Assembly (NCBI RefSeq): GCF_019801465.1
Contig: NZ_JAHVJA010000002.1
Location: 372,001-436,000 of the forward strand
DNA length: 64,000 nt
Reading direction: 5' to 3'
From: Leisingera daeponensis
Lineage (GTDB): Bacteria; Pseudomonadota; Alphaproteobacteria; Rhodobacterales; Rhodobacteraceae
A model generated the notes under the pieces. It saw nothing but the letters and a program-made list of their open reading frames with translations, ran no database searches and had not been told where the DNA came from. This document shows, piece by piece, positions 38,847-47,746 of the stretch (position 1 is the first letter of the stretch; each line of letters opens with the position of its first letter). The translations under genes were made by a program, and so were the position numbers.

Positions 38847-41312
38847 TCACTCCGGCAGGTATTTCTCAGACCAGCGCTCCCCGGCTGCGCCACTGGCGAT
38901 CATCGCTTCCGTTTCGCCGGCAGAGTAGCCAAGCCGTGCCAGGATCGCCCGGGTATGGGCACCGTATTTGGGCGCGGACCCGGGGATGGTGATCCGCCCG
39001 GCCTGCGGGCGCACCGCGTTGGGCGCCACCAGATCGCACCATCGCCCCATCGGGTGCCGGTCGTGGCGGATCACCCGGAAGGTTGCCTGCGTCAGATCGA
39101 TATTGCCGGCGGTTTCCAGCTGCAGCGCCGCGTCGCGGGTGTCATGCAGCGAGGACAGCGGCACTGCCGTTGCCGAGGTACCGGCAAAGGCCGCGCGCCA
39201 ATGCGGCAGCGGCTGCGACCTGAAGCGTTCAGACAGCGCCGCGTGCAGCTGGTCCTCCGGCAGCTCTGCCAGATCCGCCAGTTCCGGGACCCGCGCCAGG
39301 GTGGCAGTCCGTTCGGTGGGGGCGGCGAAGAAGAACCAGCAGTCCGCCGCCTGATAGCAGTGGTAGAACGCCCCCCAACCCAGCGCCGCGCGGCCCGAGG
39401 GCTCGTCAAAGGGCGCCCTGCCCTCATGGTCATACATGAACTGCGCCTGGATCAGGTTGCCGGCCGCCGCCAGCGAGGCACGCGCCACCCCGCCCTTGCC
39501 GGTTTCGTTCAGCCGCAGCAGGGCACCGCCCAGGGCCACGCAGGCGCAGAAGCCGGTCAGCACGTCGATGGTGCCGAAATGGGCGTGTTCTTCGGGCGTT
39601 TCCATGCCGCCGCCAAAGCGCAGCATCACCCCGGTTGCGGCCTGCGCCAGATCGTCATAGCCGAGATGGTCGGACTTCGGCCCGCGCATCGGGCCGCCGA
39701 AGGCATCGAGCTGCACCAGGATCAGACGCGGATTGATCTGTTCCAGCCGTTCCGGCGACAGTCCCAGATGATCCCGCTGCTGGTCGGTGCCGTTCATGGT
39801 GATGACATCGGCTTCGGCGATCAGCCGGGTCAGCGCCTCCTGCCCTTGTTCACTGCGCAGGTTCAGCAGGATGCTCTCCTTGCCGCGCTGCGCGTGGATC
39901 CCAAAGACGACGGTGTTCCAGGGGTCGACCGACGGGTCCACCGGCTGCACCAGCGTCACCTCGGCGCCGTAGCGTGCCAGGGTCGAGCCGATGGTCGGCC
40001 CGGCGATCACATTGGTGAGGTCCAGCACTTTCAGCCCGTCGAGCCAGCCCTTGCCCGCCTGCCCGCCGGCCCCGCCGCGCTCCGGCTCCGCCAGCAGCGC
40101 CGCCAGGTCTGCCTCCGCCGCACTGGATTTCCGTGCCGCGCCCTCGTCGCCGGACAGCCAGGCCACATTGCCCATCTGCTGCATCAGCCCGTGCCTGGCG
40201 TCCTCCACTTGCAGGATCAGCCCCGACGCCAAGGCGTGCGGGTCGTGCAGCCATTCGCTGGTGAAGCGCTGCGCGGTGGCGGGTGCCTTGGCGGCGCCGA
40301 ACAGCTCCTCCCACTCGTGGGAAGGTTTGGTCAGGAAAGCCGCCTTCATCGCCGAGGACACCCGTTCCCGGTCGGACGCCCCCACCGGGTAATTTCGCAT
40401 CGACCATTCGGCGGGCCAGTCCCTGGTATCAAGGTAGGCGGAGAAATCCGGCAGTTCGTCCGCCAGATCCTTAAGCCCCAGGGTCTCCAGAACCCGGCGC
40501 GGATGGGTGGCGACCGAGCCGCTCACCACATAGAAGCCGCGCCCGTCAGCGCAGGTATAGGTGCGGTAGAACGGGTCGAGGAATTCCGACAGCTCCTCGA
40601 ACTTCAGGTTCATCGGCAAGCCTTCGGCTTCGCGGCGGTCCAGCTCTACCTCGCGCGGGGATTTGTAGCGCGCGGGGTAGTCTTCGATCTGTTCGCAGTT
40701 ATAGACCAGCCCCTCCAGCAGCGCGGCGGCCAGCGGCACCTCGATATGGTCGCCGCCGTTCTGCTCGCGGGCGTTCAGGGCAAACAGCACCGACATGGCG
40801 CCGAAACTGGCACCATAGGCCGAAGCCAGGGTCAGCGGCGAGAAGGACGGGTTGATGCCCATCAGGCGGCGGTTCAGGCCCATGTCTGTGAACTGGCCGG
40901 TGTAGGCGGCGATCACCGCCTCCCAGGCAGGCAGGTCCGACAGTTCCGGATCGGTGGAAGCAAAGCCCGGCATCGACAGATAGACCAGCCGGCTGTTGGC
41001 GGCCCGCAGTGCCTCCGGCCCCAGGCCGAGGCGCTGCATCACACCGGGGCGGAAGTTCTCGATCACCACATCTGCGCGCTTGGCCAGCTCAATGGCAGCG
41101 GCGCGGCCTTCGTCCGACTTCAGGTCCAGCTCCAGCGCCTGCTTGCCCCGCGACAGCATGTCGAAGGCCGGGCCGTCAAACCCGGTGCCGCCCGGTGGGG
41201 TGATGCGGATCACCTCGGCGCCCATGTCGGCCAGCATCATGCCGGTCAGCGGGCCGGCCAGGTAATGGCCGAAGTCGAGAACGCGGATATGGGAAAGGGG
41301 GCGCTGCGGCAT
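38847..41312 (-). CDS. Tandem-fused CaiB/BaiF-type CoA-transferase
   Basis: This is 821 residues made of two class III CoA-transferase halves. The first is about 1-400 (IRVLDFGHYLAGPLTGMMLADMGAEVIRI, ENFRPGVMQRLGLG, ASAYGASFGAMSVLFAL). The second is about 430-821 (LKVLDLTNVIAGPTIGSTLARYGAEVTLVQ, GTIDVLTGFCACVALGGAL). Single-domain family members are about 400 residues and act as interlinked homodimers; the fusion supplies both chains. They move CoA between carboxylic acids. The catalytic Asp is not obvious in either half. It is divergent from a LysR gene that probably regulates it. The substrate is unknown. Confidence 0.88.
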   Translation of the reverse strand: MPQRPLSHIRVLDFGHYLAGPLTGMMLADMGAEVIRITPPGGTGFDGPAFDMLSRGKQALELDLKSDEGRAAAIELAKRADVVIENFRPGVMQRLGLGPEALRAANSRLVYLSMPGFASTDPELSDLPAWEAVIAAYTGQFTDMGLNRRLMGINPSFSPLTLASAYGASFGAMSVLFALNAREQNGGDHIEVPLAAALLEGLVYNCEQIEDYPARYKSPREVELDRREAEGLPMNLKFEELSEFLDPFYRTYTCADGRGFYVVSGSVATHPRRVLETLGLKDLADELPDFSAYLDTRDWPAEWSMRNYPVGASDRERVSSAMKAAFLTKPSHEWEELFGAAKAPATAQRFTSEWLHDPHALASGLILQVEDARHGLMQQMGNVAWLSGDEGAARKSSAAEADLAALLAEPERGGAGGQAGKGWLDGLKVLDLTNVIAGPTIGSTLARYGAEVTLVQPVDPSVDPWNTVVFGIHAQRGKESILLNLRSEQGQEALTRLIAEADVITMNGTDQQRDHLGLSPERLEQINPRLILVQLDAFGGPMRGPKSDHLGYDDLAQAATGVMLRFGGGMETPEEHAHFGTIDVLTGFCACVALGGALLRLNETGKGGVARASLAAAGNLIQAQFMYDHEGRAPFDEPSGRAALGWGAFYHCYQAADCWFFFAAPTERTATLARVPELADLAELPEDQLHAALSERFRSQPLPHWRAAFAGTSATAVPLSSLHDTRDAALQLETAGNIDLTQATFRVIRHDRHPMGRWCDLVAPNAVRPQAGRITIPGSAPKYGAHTRAILARLGYSAGETEAMIASGAAGERWSEKYLPE

Positions 41313-41406
41313 TGGAGGGGCCTCTGACTGTTACGGTATGCTGTTTTGCTTGACGCAGATTATCCTTGCGCGCGGCGATATCCACTGGCCTAGAAGCTAT
41401 GCTTCC

Positions 41407-41423
41407 CATAACAATTTATTATG
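41407..41423. promoter_or_regulatory. LysR-type inverted repeat over the regulator start codon
   Basis: CATAA-N7-TTATG is a perfect inverted repeat containing a T-N11-A core. Its right arm covers the ATG of the LysR gene at 41421. Its position in the divergent gap suits autorepression and control of the CoA-transferase. Confidence 0.4.
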
Positions 41424-42347
41424 CAACGCTCGATACGCCCTACCTCCGGATCGCTGAACTCCCTCCTGGTTCTGGAGGTCGCCGTGCGGCATGCCAGCTT
41501 GTCCCGCGCCGCCGCTGAGCTGGGGATGAGCCAGCCCGCCGTGTCGCGCCACATCTCCACCTTGGAGGGGCGGTTGCGCCAGCCGCTGTTCGAGCGCAAC
41601 AACAACCGGATCGCGCCCACGGCCAATGCAACCCGGCTGGCAGACGCGGTGGCGCTGGGGCTGGGCCATGTGGATCAAGCCTGGAGCGAAGTGCTGGCGG
41701 CGCCGGAGACGGACGAGGTCACACTGGCCTGCACCTTCGGGTTTGCCGATCAATGGCTGATGCCGCGCTACTCGGATCTGCGCGCCAGCCTGGGCGGCAC
41801 GAGAGTCAGGGTGGTGACGACGGATCAGCTCGGCGATATCGATCTCAGCCGTCTGGATGCGGCGGTGGTGTGGGACCCGGCGCGGATGCCGGAGCGGCCG
41901 TATTTTCCGTTGGTACCGGCGGAAACTTTTCCGATCTGCAGCCCCGGCTTTCTGGAGGCATATCCGGAGGCGGCTGAGAACCTGTCCGCGCTGCCGCCGA
42001 ACCTGTTCCTGCATTTCGACACCGGCACTTCGGGGTTCCTGACCTGGCGGGGCTGGTTTGAGCAGGCAGGGCTACCACAACCGCGCTTTGGCAAAGCACC
42101 TGAATTCGACGCCTATCCGTTCCTGCTGCAATCGGTGCGGCGCGGCGAAGGAATCGGGCTGGGCTGGACCGGGATCGCCGACAATGCCCTGGCCTGCGGC
42201 GAGGTGCTGAGGCTGGGGCCTGCGGTTTCGGACAGGCCGTACAGCTATTTCGTGCAGCATCGCGCGCCAGCCGCCAGCAGCAGCGCGCTGGAGCAACTGC
42301 TGGACTGGTTCAGGTGTCAGTCGCCGCTGCTGCAAAGCCAGCCATAA
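41421..42347 (+). CDS. LysR-family regulator (GcvA-like)
   Basis: This is 308 residues. The N-terminal helix-turn-helix is LNSLLVLEVAVRHASLSRAAAELGMSQPAVSRHISTLE, followed by a periplasmic-binding-like effector domain with FADQWLMPRYSDL and AYPFLLQSVRRGEGIGLGW, typical of the GcvA/AmpR subgroup. It is divergent from the CoA-transferase, 108 bp away, which is its likely target. The ligand is unknown. Confidence 0.88.
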   Translation: MQRSIRPTSGSLNSLLVLEVAVRHASLSRAAAELGMSQPAVSRHISTLEGRLRQPLFERNNNRIAPTANATRLADAVALGLGHVDQAWSEVLAAPETDEVTLACTFGFADQWLMPRYSDLRASLGGTRVRVVTTDQLGDIDLSRLDAAVVWDPARMPERPYFPLVPAETFPICSPGFLEAYPEAAENLSALPPNLFLHFDTGTSGFLTWRGWFEQAGLPQPRFGKAPEFDAYPFLLQSVRRGEGIGLGWTGIADNALACGEVLRLGPAVSDRPYSYFVQHRAPAASSSALEQLLDWFRCQSPLLQSQP

Positions 42348-42359
42348 CAGAGCAGAAAA

Positions 42360-42385
42360 AAGCCGGAGGATGGCTCCTCCGGCTT
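42360..42385 (-). terminator. Intrinsic terminator ending the BCCT operon
   Basis: Perfect 11-bp arms AAGCCGGAGGA/TCCTCCGGCTT with loop TGGC are followed on the minus strand by a T-run. It terminates the minus-strand operon and also lies just past the LysR stop codon on the plus strand. Confidence 0.85.
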
Positions 42386-42417
42386 CCCCGCCCCCCCGGA
42401 GGGAGGCTGTTTTTTTA

Positions 42418-42449
42418 CACCGGGCACACCGCAGCTGCGTTGCCCGGTG
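42418..42449. other. Hairpin just downstream of BCCT transporter B
   Basis: Perfect 9-bp arms CACCGGGCA/TGCCCGGTG enclose a loop containing the nested inverted repeat CGCAGCTGCG. It stands 7 bp after the BCCT-B stop, ahead of the T-tailed terminator. It probably protects the mRNA 3' end. Confidence 0.55.
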
Positions 42450-42455
42450 CAGGGT

Positions 42456-44279
42456 TTATTCGGCCGGAGCCGCGGCCTTCTCGCGCTGGCCGTCGCGGAA
42501 CAGCGCCTTGGCCAGCGAAATGCACATCAGTCCCATGACCATGGTGAACGGCAGAGCACCGATTATCATCGCGCTCTTCAGCGCTTCCATCGGGTCTGCT
42601 GCGCCATTGGTCTTGCCTGCGAACAGCAGGGTGCCGATGACGGCGGTCAGAATCAGGCCCCAGACGATCTTGTGCTTGTTGCCGATGTTCTGGTCGCCGC
42701 CGGACATGATGGTGTTCATCACCAGGATGCCGGAGTCCGCCGAAGTGACCAGGAAGGTCATGATCAGAACCACGCACATGATGGTGATGCCGGACAGCAG
42801 GCCGCCGTCGATCATGCTCTGCAGGGTCACGAACAGCTTGGCGGTGTTGGAAGCGCCGATGATGGCGCCTTCTGCCGCGCCGGACACTTCCAGGTCGATG
42901 GCGGTGCCGCCGAGGATGGCCATCCAGGCAAAGCAGACCATCGCCGGCGCGATCACGCAGCCGAGGATGAACTCGCGCACCGAGCGGCCGCGCGAGATGC
43001 GTGCCAGGAACAGGCCGACGAAGGGCGAGAACGCGATCCACCAGGCCCAGTAGAAGGTGGTCCAGCCGGCCTGCCAGCCGAACTGGCGCTGCGGCTCGCC
43101 CGCTGCATAGGCTGCTGCCAGAACCTCGTCGGACAAGGTAGCGGCTTCGCCTTCCAGGCCGGATTTGAAGCCGTCGAAAGAGCCCCAGGCATTGGTCGCG
43201 CCACCGCGCAGAGCATCTGCGTAGGGGGCTGCGTCAGCGGGAAGCGCTGCGGCGAACTCAGCCGGCGATTGCGGTCCGTAGGCACCGAAGCTCAGCGAGG
43301 TGAAGTGCAGGATGTAGTCCACGAAAGCCGACGCATAGGTGGTCATTGCGAACATGAAGGAGCCAAAGACCACGAAGGTCAGCAGCAGGATAATCGACAG
43401 AACCAGGTTCAGGTTCGACAGATACTTCACGCCGCGGCCGACGCCGGAAACTGCCGAAACGACCGACAGGCCCATGATCGCGAACAGGCCGGCCAGCAGG
43501 CCAACGGTGCCAGGCGCAGGCACTTCGCCGCTCATATCCATCATCCATTCCATGCCGGTGATGGCATAAACGCCGTCCACGAACTGCGACACGCCGAAAC
43601 CGATGGTCACGGAGACGCCCAGGATGGTGGCGACAACCCCCAGCACGTCAACGACGTGGCCCAGGAAGCCGTTCATCAGCTTGCCGAACAGCGGCGTCAG
43701 CGCGGTACGGATGGTCAGCGGCATGTCGCGGGTATAGGCGTAGTAGGCCAGCGACAGGCCGGTCACAACGTAGATCGCCCAGGCGTGGAAGCCATAGTGC
43801 AGGAACGTGTAGCGGAAGCCCGACTGGATGGCTTCTTCGGTGTTCGGTGTCACTTCCTGCGCAAGCACCACCGGGTTAGAGCCCCAGAGGCCCAGAGGTT
43901 CCGCGGTGGCGAAAACCATCAGGCCGACGCCCAGGCCGGCGCCGAACATCATCGAGAACCAGGAGAAATCGGAGAACTCCTTGCCCTGGCCCGGCCCCCC
44001 CATAATCCGCTTACCGGTTTGCGGCAAGGCGGCGACCACAAACAGGAAAAAGGCGAAGAAACCGACGATGATGATGTAGAAGGCGTTGAAATCCTCAAGG
44101 ATCCGCCAGTTGAGGCTGCCCAGCACGCCAGTGGCGTTTGCCGGCCAGACCAGGGCCCAGAGAACCAGGGCGACCATGATCCCCTTGCTGAGCAAGGCGA
44201 TCTCGACGCTGTGCCCCTTATAGAAGCCATCGTCGGAGGTCTTGATCTCCAGATCCGTAAAAGGTTGCTTTATTGACAT
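42456..44279 (-). CDS. BCCT-family transporter B (betaine/carnitine/choline type)
   Basis: This is 607 residues with 12 membrane helices. It has the canonical BCCT blocks: FSMMFGAGLGVGLMVFATAEP (Gly-rich helix) and FYWAWWIAFSPFVGLFLARISRGRS, whose Trp residues build the aromatic box for quaternary ammonium or sulfonium substrates. A loop insertion near 330-390 makes it longer than BetP-type cores. The start is ATG 44279 after GAGGAAA. It is the last gene of the seven-gene unit, after the Ldh-type oxidoreductase. Substrates of the family include glycine betaine, carnitine, choline and DMSP; which one applies here is unknown. Confidence 0.9.
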   Translation of the reverse strand: MSIKQPFTDLEIKTSDDGFYKGHSVEIALLSKGIMVALVLWALVWPANATGVLGSLNWRILEDFNAFYIIIVGFFAFFLFVVAALPQTGKRIMGGPGQGKEFSDFSWFSMMFGAGLGVGLMVFATAEPLGLWGSNPVVLAQEVTPNTEEAIQSGFRYTFLHYGFHAWAIYVVTGLSLAYYAYTRDMPLTIRTALTPLFGKLMNGFLGHVVDVLGVVATILGVSVTIGFGVSQFVDGVYAITGMEWMMDMSGEVPAPGTVGLLAGLFAIMGLSVVSAVSGVGRGVKYLSNLNLVLSIILLLTFVVFGSFMFAMTTYASAFVDYILHFTSLSFGAYGPQSPAEFAAALPADAAPYADALRGGATNAWGSFDGFKSGLEGEAATLSDEVLAAAYAAGEPQRQFGWQAGWTTFYWAWWIAFSPFVGLFLARISRGRSVREFILGCVIAPAMVCFAWMAILGGTAIDLEVSGAAEGAIIGASNTAKLFVTLQSMIDGGLLSGITIMCVVLIMTFLVTSADSGILVMNTIMSGGDQNIGNKHKIVWGLILTAVIGTLLFAGKTNGAADPMEALKSAMIIGALPFTMVMGLMCISLAKALFRDGQREKAAAPAE

Positions 44280-44356
44280 GCGTTTCCTCCCGTTTCGCAC
44301 GTGCCGCACCTGGGTGCGGATGGTCCGGCGGTTCGCGCGACCGCCGGTATCTGGCG

Positions 44357-45367
44357 TCAGCCCAGCAGGGCTTCGATCCTGGCCAGTGTTGCTGCACTGA
44401 CCGCGACGCCGTCCTTGCGGGCCTGCAAGCGCTTTGCCCGCCGCCCGTCTCCGGGCAGGTGTGCGCCCTCTTGCCCGCGCACCGCTTCCACGATTCCGGC
44501 CATTCCAGTGCGAAAGCCGTCATTTGATGTCGCTGCCGGGTCGATTGCGATGAACATCTGGCCGGTTTTCGGCGGGCCGCCCGCGGTGCCGGAGAACGGC
44601 GAGGCATTGATGCCGAGGGTGGCGCCGGTCAGCGCGGCGGCCATGATTTCGGTCAGCAGCGCCACGCCGACGCCCTTGTAGCCGCCCGAGGGCGCCATCG
44701 AGCCCTTGAGGCCGGCGTCCGGATCGGTGGTCGGATTGCCATCGGCATCCAGCGCCCAGCCCAGCGGGATCTCCTTGCCTTCGCGGGCGTGTTTCATCAC
44801 TTCGCTTTTGGCGATGGTGCTTGCGCTCTGGTCGATCAGCATCTCCGGTTCGCCGCCTTCGCCCGGCACCGCAACCGAGAACGGGTTGGTGCCGACCACC
44901 GGCTTCTTGCCGCCTGACGGCGCAATCGACGCCGGCGCATTGGTAAAGCCCAGGCCGACCAGCCCGGCGCGGGCCAGGCGGGCGGTGTGATAGCCCAGCA
45001 CCCCGCAGTTATAGCTGTTGCGGATCGCAAGCACCGCAATGCCCTGCTCCCTGGCGGCCGGGATCAGCTCCTGAAACCCCATGTCGATGGCGGAATGGGC
45101 AAAGCCGGTGGCTGCGTCGACTGCCACGACGCCGGGACGCGGGCGGCTCAGCACCGGTGCCGCCTGCCCGTCCACCTTGCCGCATTGCACGTGCTCGGCG
45201 TAGATCGGGATATAGGCAAGGCCGTGGCTGGCCACGCCGTCCGCTTCGGTTGCCGCGGTCGCGACGGCCAGCGGCCGGGCATTGGCCTCGGACGTGCCTG
45301 CTGCCACCAGGGCGCGGAAGGACAGGTCCTCGATTTCAGCAAGGGTCATGGTTCTGGTTTCGGTCAT
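44357..45367 (-). CDS. Ldh-family (type 2 malate/lactate dehydrogenase-like) oxidoreductase
   Basis: This is 336 residues of the NAD(P)-dependent Ldh_2 family, with ATEADGVASHGL (catalytic His48), NSYNCGVLGYHTARLA and PVVGTNPFSVAVPG. Members include malate, sulfolactate and ureidoglycolate dehydrogenases and the reductase of cyclic imines (pyrroline-2-carboxylate / piperideine-2-carboxylate). The start lies 12 bp after the DUF3726 gene. Together with the aldehyde dehydrogenase of this unit, an imino- or keto-acid step in catabolism of an imported compound is plausible but not shown. Confidence 0.85.
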   Translation of the reverse strand: MTETRTMTLAEIEDLSFRALVAAGTSEANARPLAVATAATEADGVASHGLAYIPIYAEHVQCGKVDGQAAPVLSRPRPGVVAVDAATGFAHSAIDMGFQELIPAAREQGIAVLAIRNSYNCGVLGYHTARLARAGLVGLGFTNAPASIAPSGGKKPVVGTNPFSVAVPGEGGEPEMLIDQSASTIAKSEVMKHAREGKEIPLGWALDADGNPTTDPDAGLKGSMAPSGGYKGVGVALLTEIMAAALTGATLGINASPFSGTAGGPPKTGQMFIAIDPAATSNDGFRTGMAGIVEAVRGQEGAHLPGDGRRAKRLQARKDGVAVSAATLARIEALLG

Positions 45368-45379
45368 GTCGATGCCTCT

Positions 45380-46009
45380 TCAGTCGTTGTCCGACAACCC
45401 GGCGCCGGCGCCGAGACGGCGCGACTCCTCGGTGGCCGGAGCGTAGGTTTTATGGGCGAAACGGTTGAGAACGGCCCAGGCCGCCTCCTCCGGTTCCGCG
45501 CGGGTGCAGTTGGGGTTTGCGCTTGCGAGGCTTCCCGCAGCGCGGATGGTCAGCTGTGCCGCCGTATCCGGCAGTGCGCCTTCGCACCGCAAGCCGATGC
45601 CATCGGTGACAGCCTGGAAGCCCTCCCCCTCGACGGTGACGCAGACGCCTATCTGGCGTGCGGCCATCGCAGCAAACGGAAGGATCATTGCAGGCCGGAA
45701 CACCGGTCCGGCTTTCAGCGGCGCCTGCAGCAGCCGCGCCGCACAGTCGGACAGGGCCGCACCGGACGCCAGCGGGCACAGCGGCGCTTGCGCAAGCCAG
45801 TCCCCTTGCAAGTCTTGCGGCACATGGGCGGGCAGACCGGCGGCAAAGCCTGCGTCCAGCACCCCCGCCAGCACTGCGGCCCCGTCCAGCCCCTGCGCGC
45901 AGAGCCAGCGGGCGGCTTTCGCGGCTTCCTCGGCCAGGCCCCAGTCATAGCCTGCGCCGCGGGCGGCGCGTTTGGCGGTGGCTTCCACTTCGTTCAGCGC
46001 ATAGCTCAT
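45380..46009 (-). CDS. DUF3726-type protein
   Basis: This is 209 residues resembling DUF3726 proteins: SYALNEVEATAKRAARGAGYDWGLAEEAAKAARWL at the N-terminus and FAHKTYAPATEESRRLGAGAG at the C-terminus. No catalytic motif is evident, though Cys and Asn residues cluster in the last third. The ATG overlaps the stop of the preceding 557-residue gene (ATGA), so the two products are probably made together and may interact. The function is unknown. Confidence 0.65.
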   Translation of the reverse strand: MSYALNEVEATAKRAARGAGYDWGLAEEAAKAARWLCAQGLDGAAVLAGVLDAGFAAGLPAHVPQDLQGDWLAQAPLCPLASGAALSDCAARLLQAPLKAGPVFRPAMILPFAAMAARQIGVCVTVEGEGFQAVTDGIGLRCEGALPDTAAQLTIRAAGSLASANPNCTRAEPEEAAWAVLNRFAHKTYAPATEESRRLGAGAGLSDND

Positions 46010-47679
46010 TGGTCGGCCTCCGGATAGACCCACAGGTCGGCGTTGGCGGTGGTCAGGTCTTCGGGATACGGCGCGCCCGCATACATGCAGATCCGCACCC
46101 AGCGGTCGGAGCGCGGGTCGAAATGCGTCGCCCCGAAGAACGACAGCTTGGCCCGCAGCATGTCGATCGGCAGCACCCTGTCGCTGATGGTGTTGCTGCG
46201 GATCTCGCCATAAGGCGCGGCCTGGCTCATCTGCGCCCGGCGCACGGTGTGGCGGTGTTCCGGGTGGTGCAGCAGAAAGGCCGCAACCGGCGCGTCCGCG
46301 TCCCAGCCCGCCAGCGCCGCATGGGCGGCCGCTGCGTCCCGGGCCGGGGCCAAGGGCTGCTCGTAGTCGGCAATCGGCTCTTCAAAGCGCTCGCCCATGC
46401 GCGGCTCGAGCTTCTCTTCCGAGACATACCAGGCCCGGGCGCAGTTTTCCCGGGCGCTCCAATCCAGCTCCAGCGCCCAGCCGAAACTGTTCATGATCAG
46501 CTCCCGCACACGTGCAACCGGCATTGCGCCGTCGATGATGAACGCGTCCTTGTTGGTATCCGCCATGCAGTCGGACAGGCCGTCCACCAGCTCGGCATAG
46601 GGCTCCAGGATCAGCGAGGCCGCCAGTTCCTGTCCTTCCAGACCCAGCGCGTCCTCGCTCCAGCGGATCAGGCGGTCCCAGGGGCGGTTGCCGAGCAGAT
46701 CATCCGCGGCCACCCAGGCGGCAAGCGCCTCAAGATCCTTGGCCAGGCCTGCCAGCTTCTCGAGCTGCACCGGGTGTTCCGAGTGCCACCGGGCTGCCGA
46801 CAGTTCGCTCCGCCGCAGCATCCGGCGGAAAAAATCCGCTGCCTCCGGTGTGGCGGTTTCGACCGAGCGCACCCGGGCAATCGCCTCCTCCCGCGCCATG
46901 ATCCAGTTGTTGAACAGCACCGGGTGGTTGACGATGTAGGGCGCCATGCCGAGGCCGGTGGAATTGCCGATGCCCAGCCGCCGCGCAGTTCCGGGCGCCA
47001 GCGGCACCGCCTGATCGCCGCCCTTGGCACGGGCCATGTGCTCGACCAGATCACGCACAAAGACCCGCGTCAGATAGACCGACAGCATCTCGGCCTGGAA
47101 CGGGGTGCTGAGTTCGGGGCGGTCGGCAATCGCCTCCCGGTCGGCAGCACCCAGCTTGCCGGAGCCGTAGACGGCGGTGGTCCGCATCAGATAACCGACA
47201 GCCTCCACCTGGGCCGGGTCCGGCTGGCGGCCCTGGGACAGCGCGTCGACGAAATGCGCCCACAGGCGCACGGAGCGGTTTGCCCGGGACACCGACAGCG
47301 ACTTCTCGTCGACCCGTCCGGCTTCCTGGTACGGCACATTCTTTGCGAGCCGCGCGATGTCCGCATCCGTTGGCACCCCGTCGAACAGGGTAAAGGTCGC
47401 ATCCCAGGCAGTGGCGATCACCCGGTCCGAGCGCATTTCCGGCGGCAGGTCGTGGGCAAAGGCGATCAGCGAATAGGTGCGCGCGGGGCCGGTGGCGGTA
47501 TAGACCGCCACGCCCACACCCTTGGCGTCGATATCGAACTTGGGCCGCGCAAAACTCCAGTTCTCGCGGGCCATCCGGCGGGTCAGCACCCGCATGAAGG
47601 ACAGCCGGGACTGGTGCAAGGATCCAAGCCGCGCAAGGCGCATAACCCGGTCCGGATCGCGGCGCGCAATATCGCTCAT
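46006..47679 (-). CDS. Unrecognised 557-residue protein of the BCCT operon
   Basis: I do not recognise this family. The protein is soluble-looking, without a signal peptide or membrane helix. It is rich in conserved-looking Arg/Trp/Asp (FMRVLTRRMARENWSFARPKFDIDAKGVGVAVY, RVIATAWDATFTLFDG). The middle has LGIGNSTGLGMAPYIVNHPVLFNNWI. The C-terminus has HFDPRSDRWVRICMYAGAPYPEDL. Its size and the buried polar motifs suggest an enzyme. It is coupled to the DUF3726 gene by an ATGA overlap and follows BCCT-A after 67 bp. It is a prime candidate for the novel step of this pathway. Confidence 0.7.
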   Translation of the reverse strand: MSDIARRDPDRVMRLARLGSLHQSRLSFMRVLTRRMARENWSFARPKFDIDAKGVGVAVYTATGPARTYSLIAFAHDLPPEMRSDRVIATAWDATFTLFDGVPTDADIARLAKNVPYQEAGRVDEKSLSVSRANRSVRLWAHFVDALSQGRQPDPAQVEAVGYLMRTTAVYGSGKLGAADREAIADRPELSTPFQAEMLSVYLTRVFVRDLVEHMARAKGGDQAVPLAPGTARRLGIGNSTGLGMAPYIVNHPVLFNNWIMAREEAIARVRSVETATPEAADFFRRMLRRSELSAARWHSEHPVQLEKLAGLAKDLEALAAWVAADDLLGNRPWDRLIRWSEDALGLEGQELAASLILEPYAELVDGLSDCMADTNKDAFIIDGAMPVARVRELIMNSFGWALELDWSARENCARAWYVSEEKLEPRMGERFEEPIADYEQPLAPARDAAAAHAALAGWDADAPVAAFLLHHPEHRHTVRRAQMSQAAPYGEIRSNTISDRVLPIDMLRAKLSFFGATHFDPRSDRWVRICMYAGAPYPEDLTTANADLWVYPEADQ

Positions 47680-47746
47680 AGAAGTGGCCCCCAGTTGGAG
47701 TTACGATGATGTGCGGCCGGGCTCCCGCAGGCGCCCGGCCCTGTGT

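Noticed and set aside
42447-44276. 609-codon antisense frame over BCCT transporter B
   Set aside because: Composition is Gln/His/Gly-rich, as expected from the reverse complement of a membrane protein. It is a shadow.
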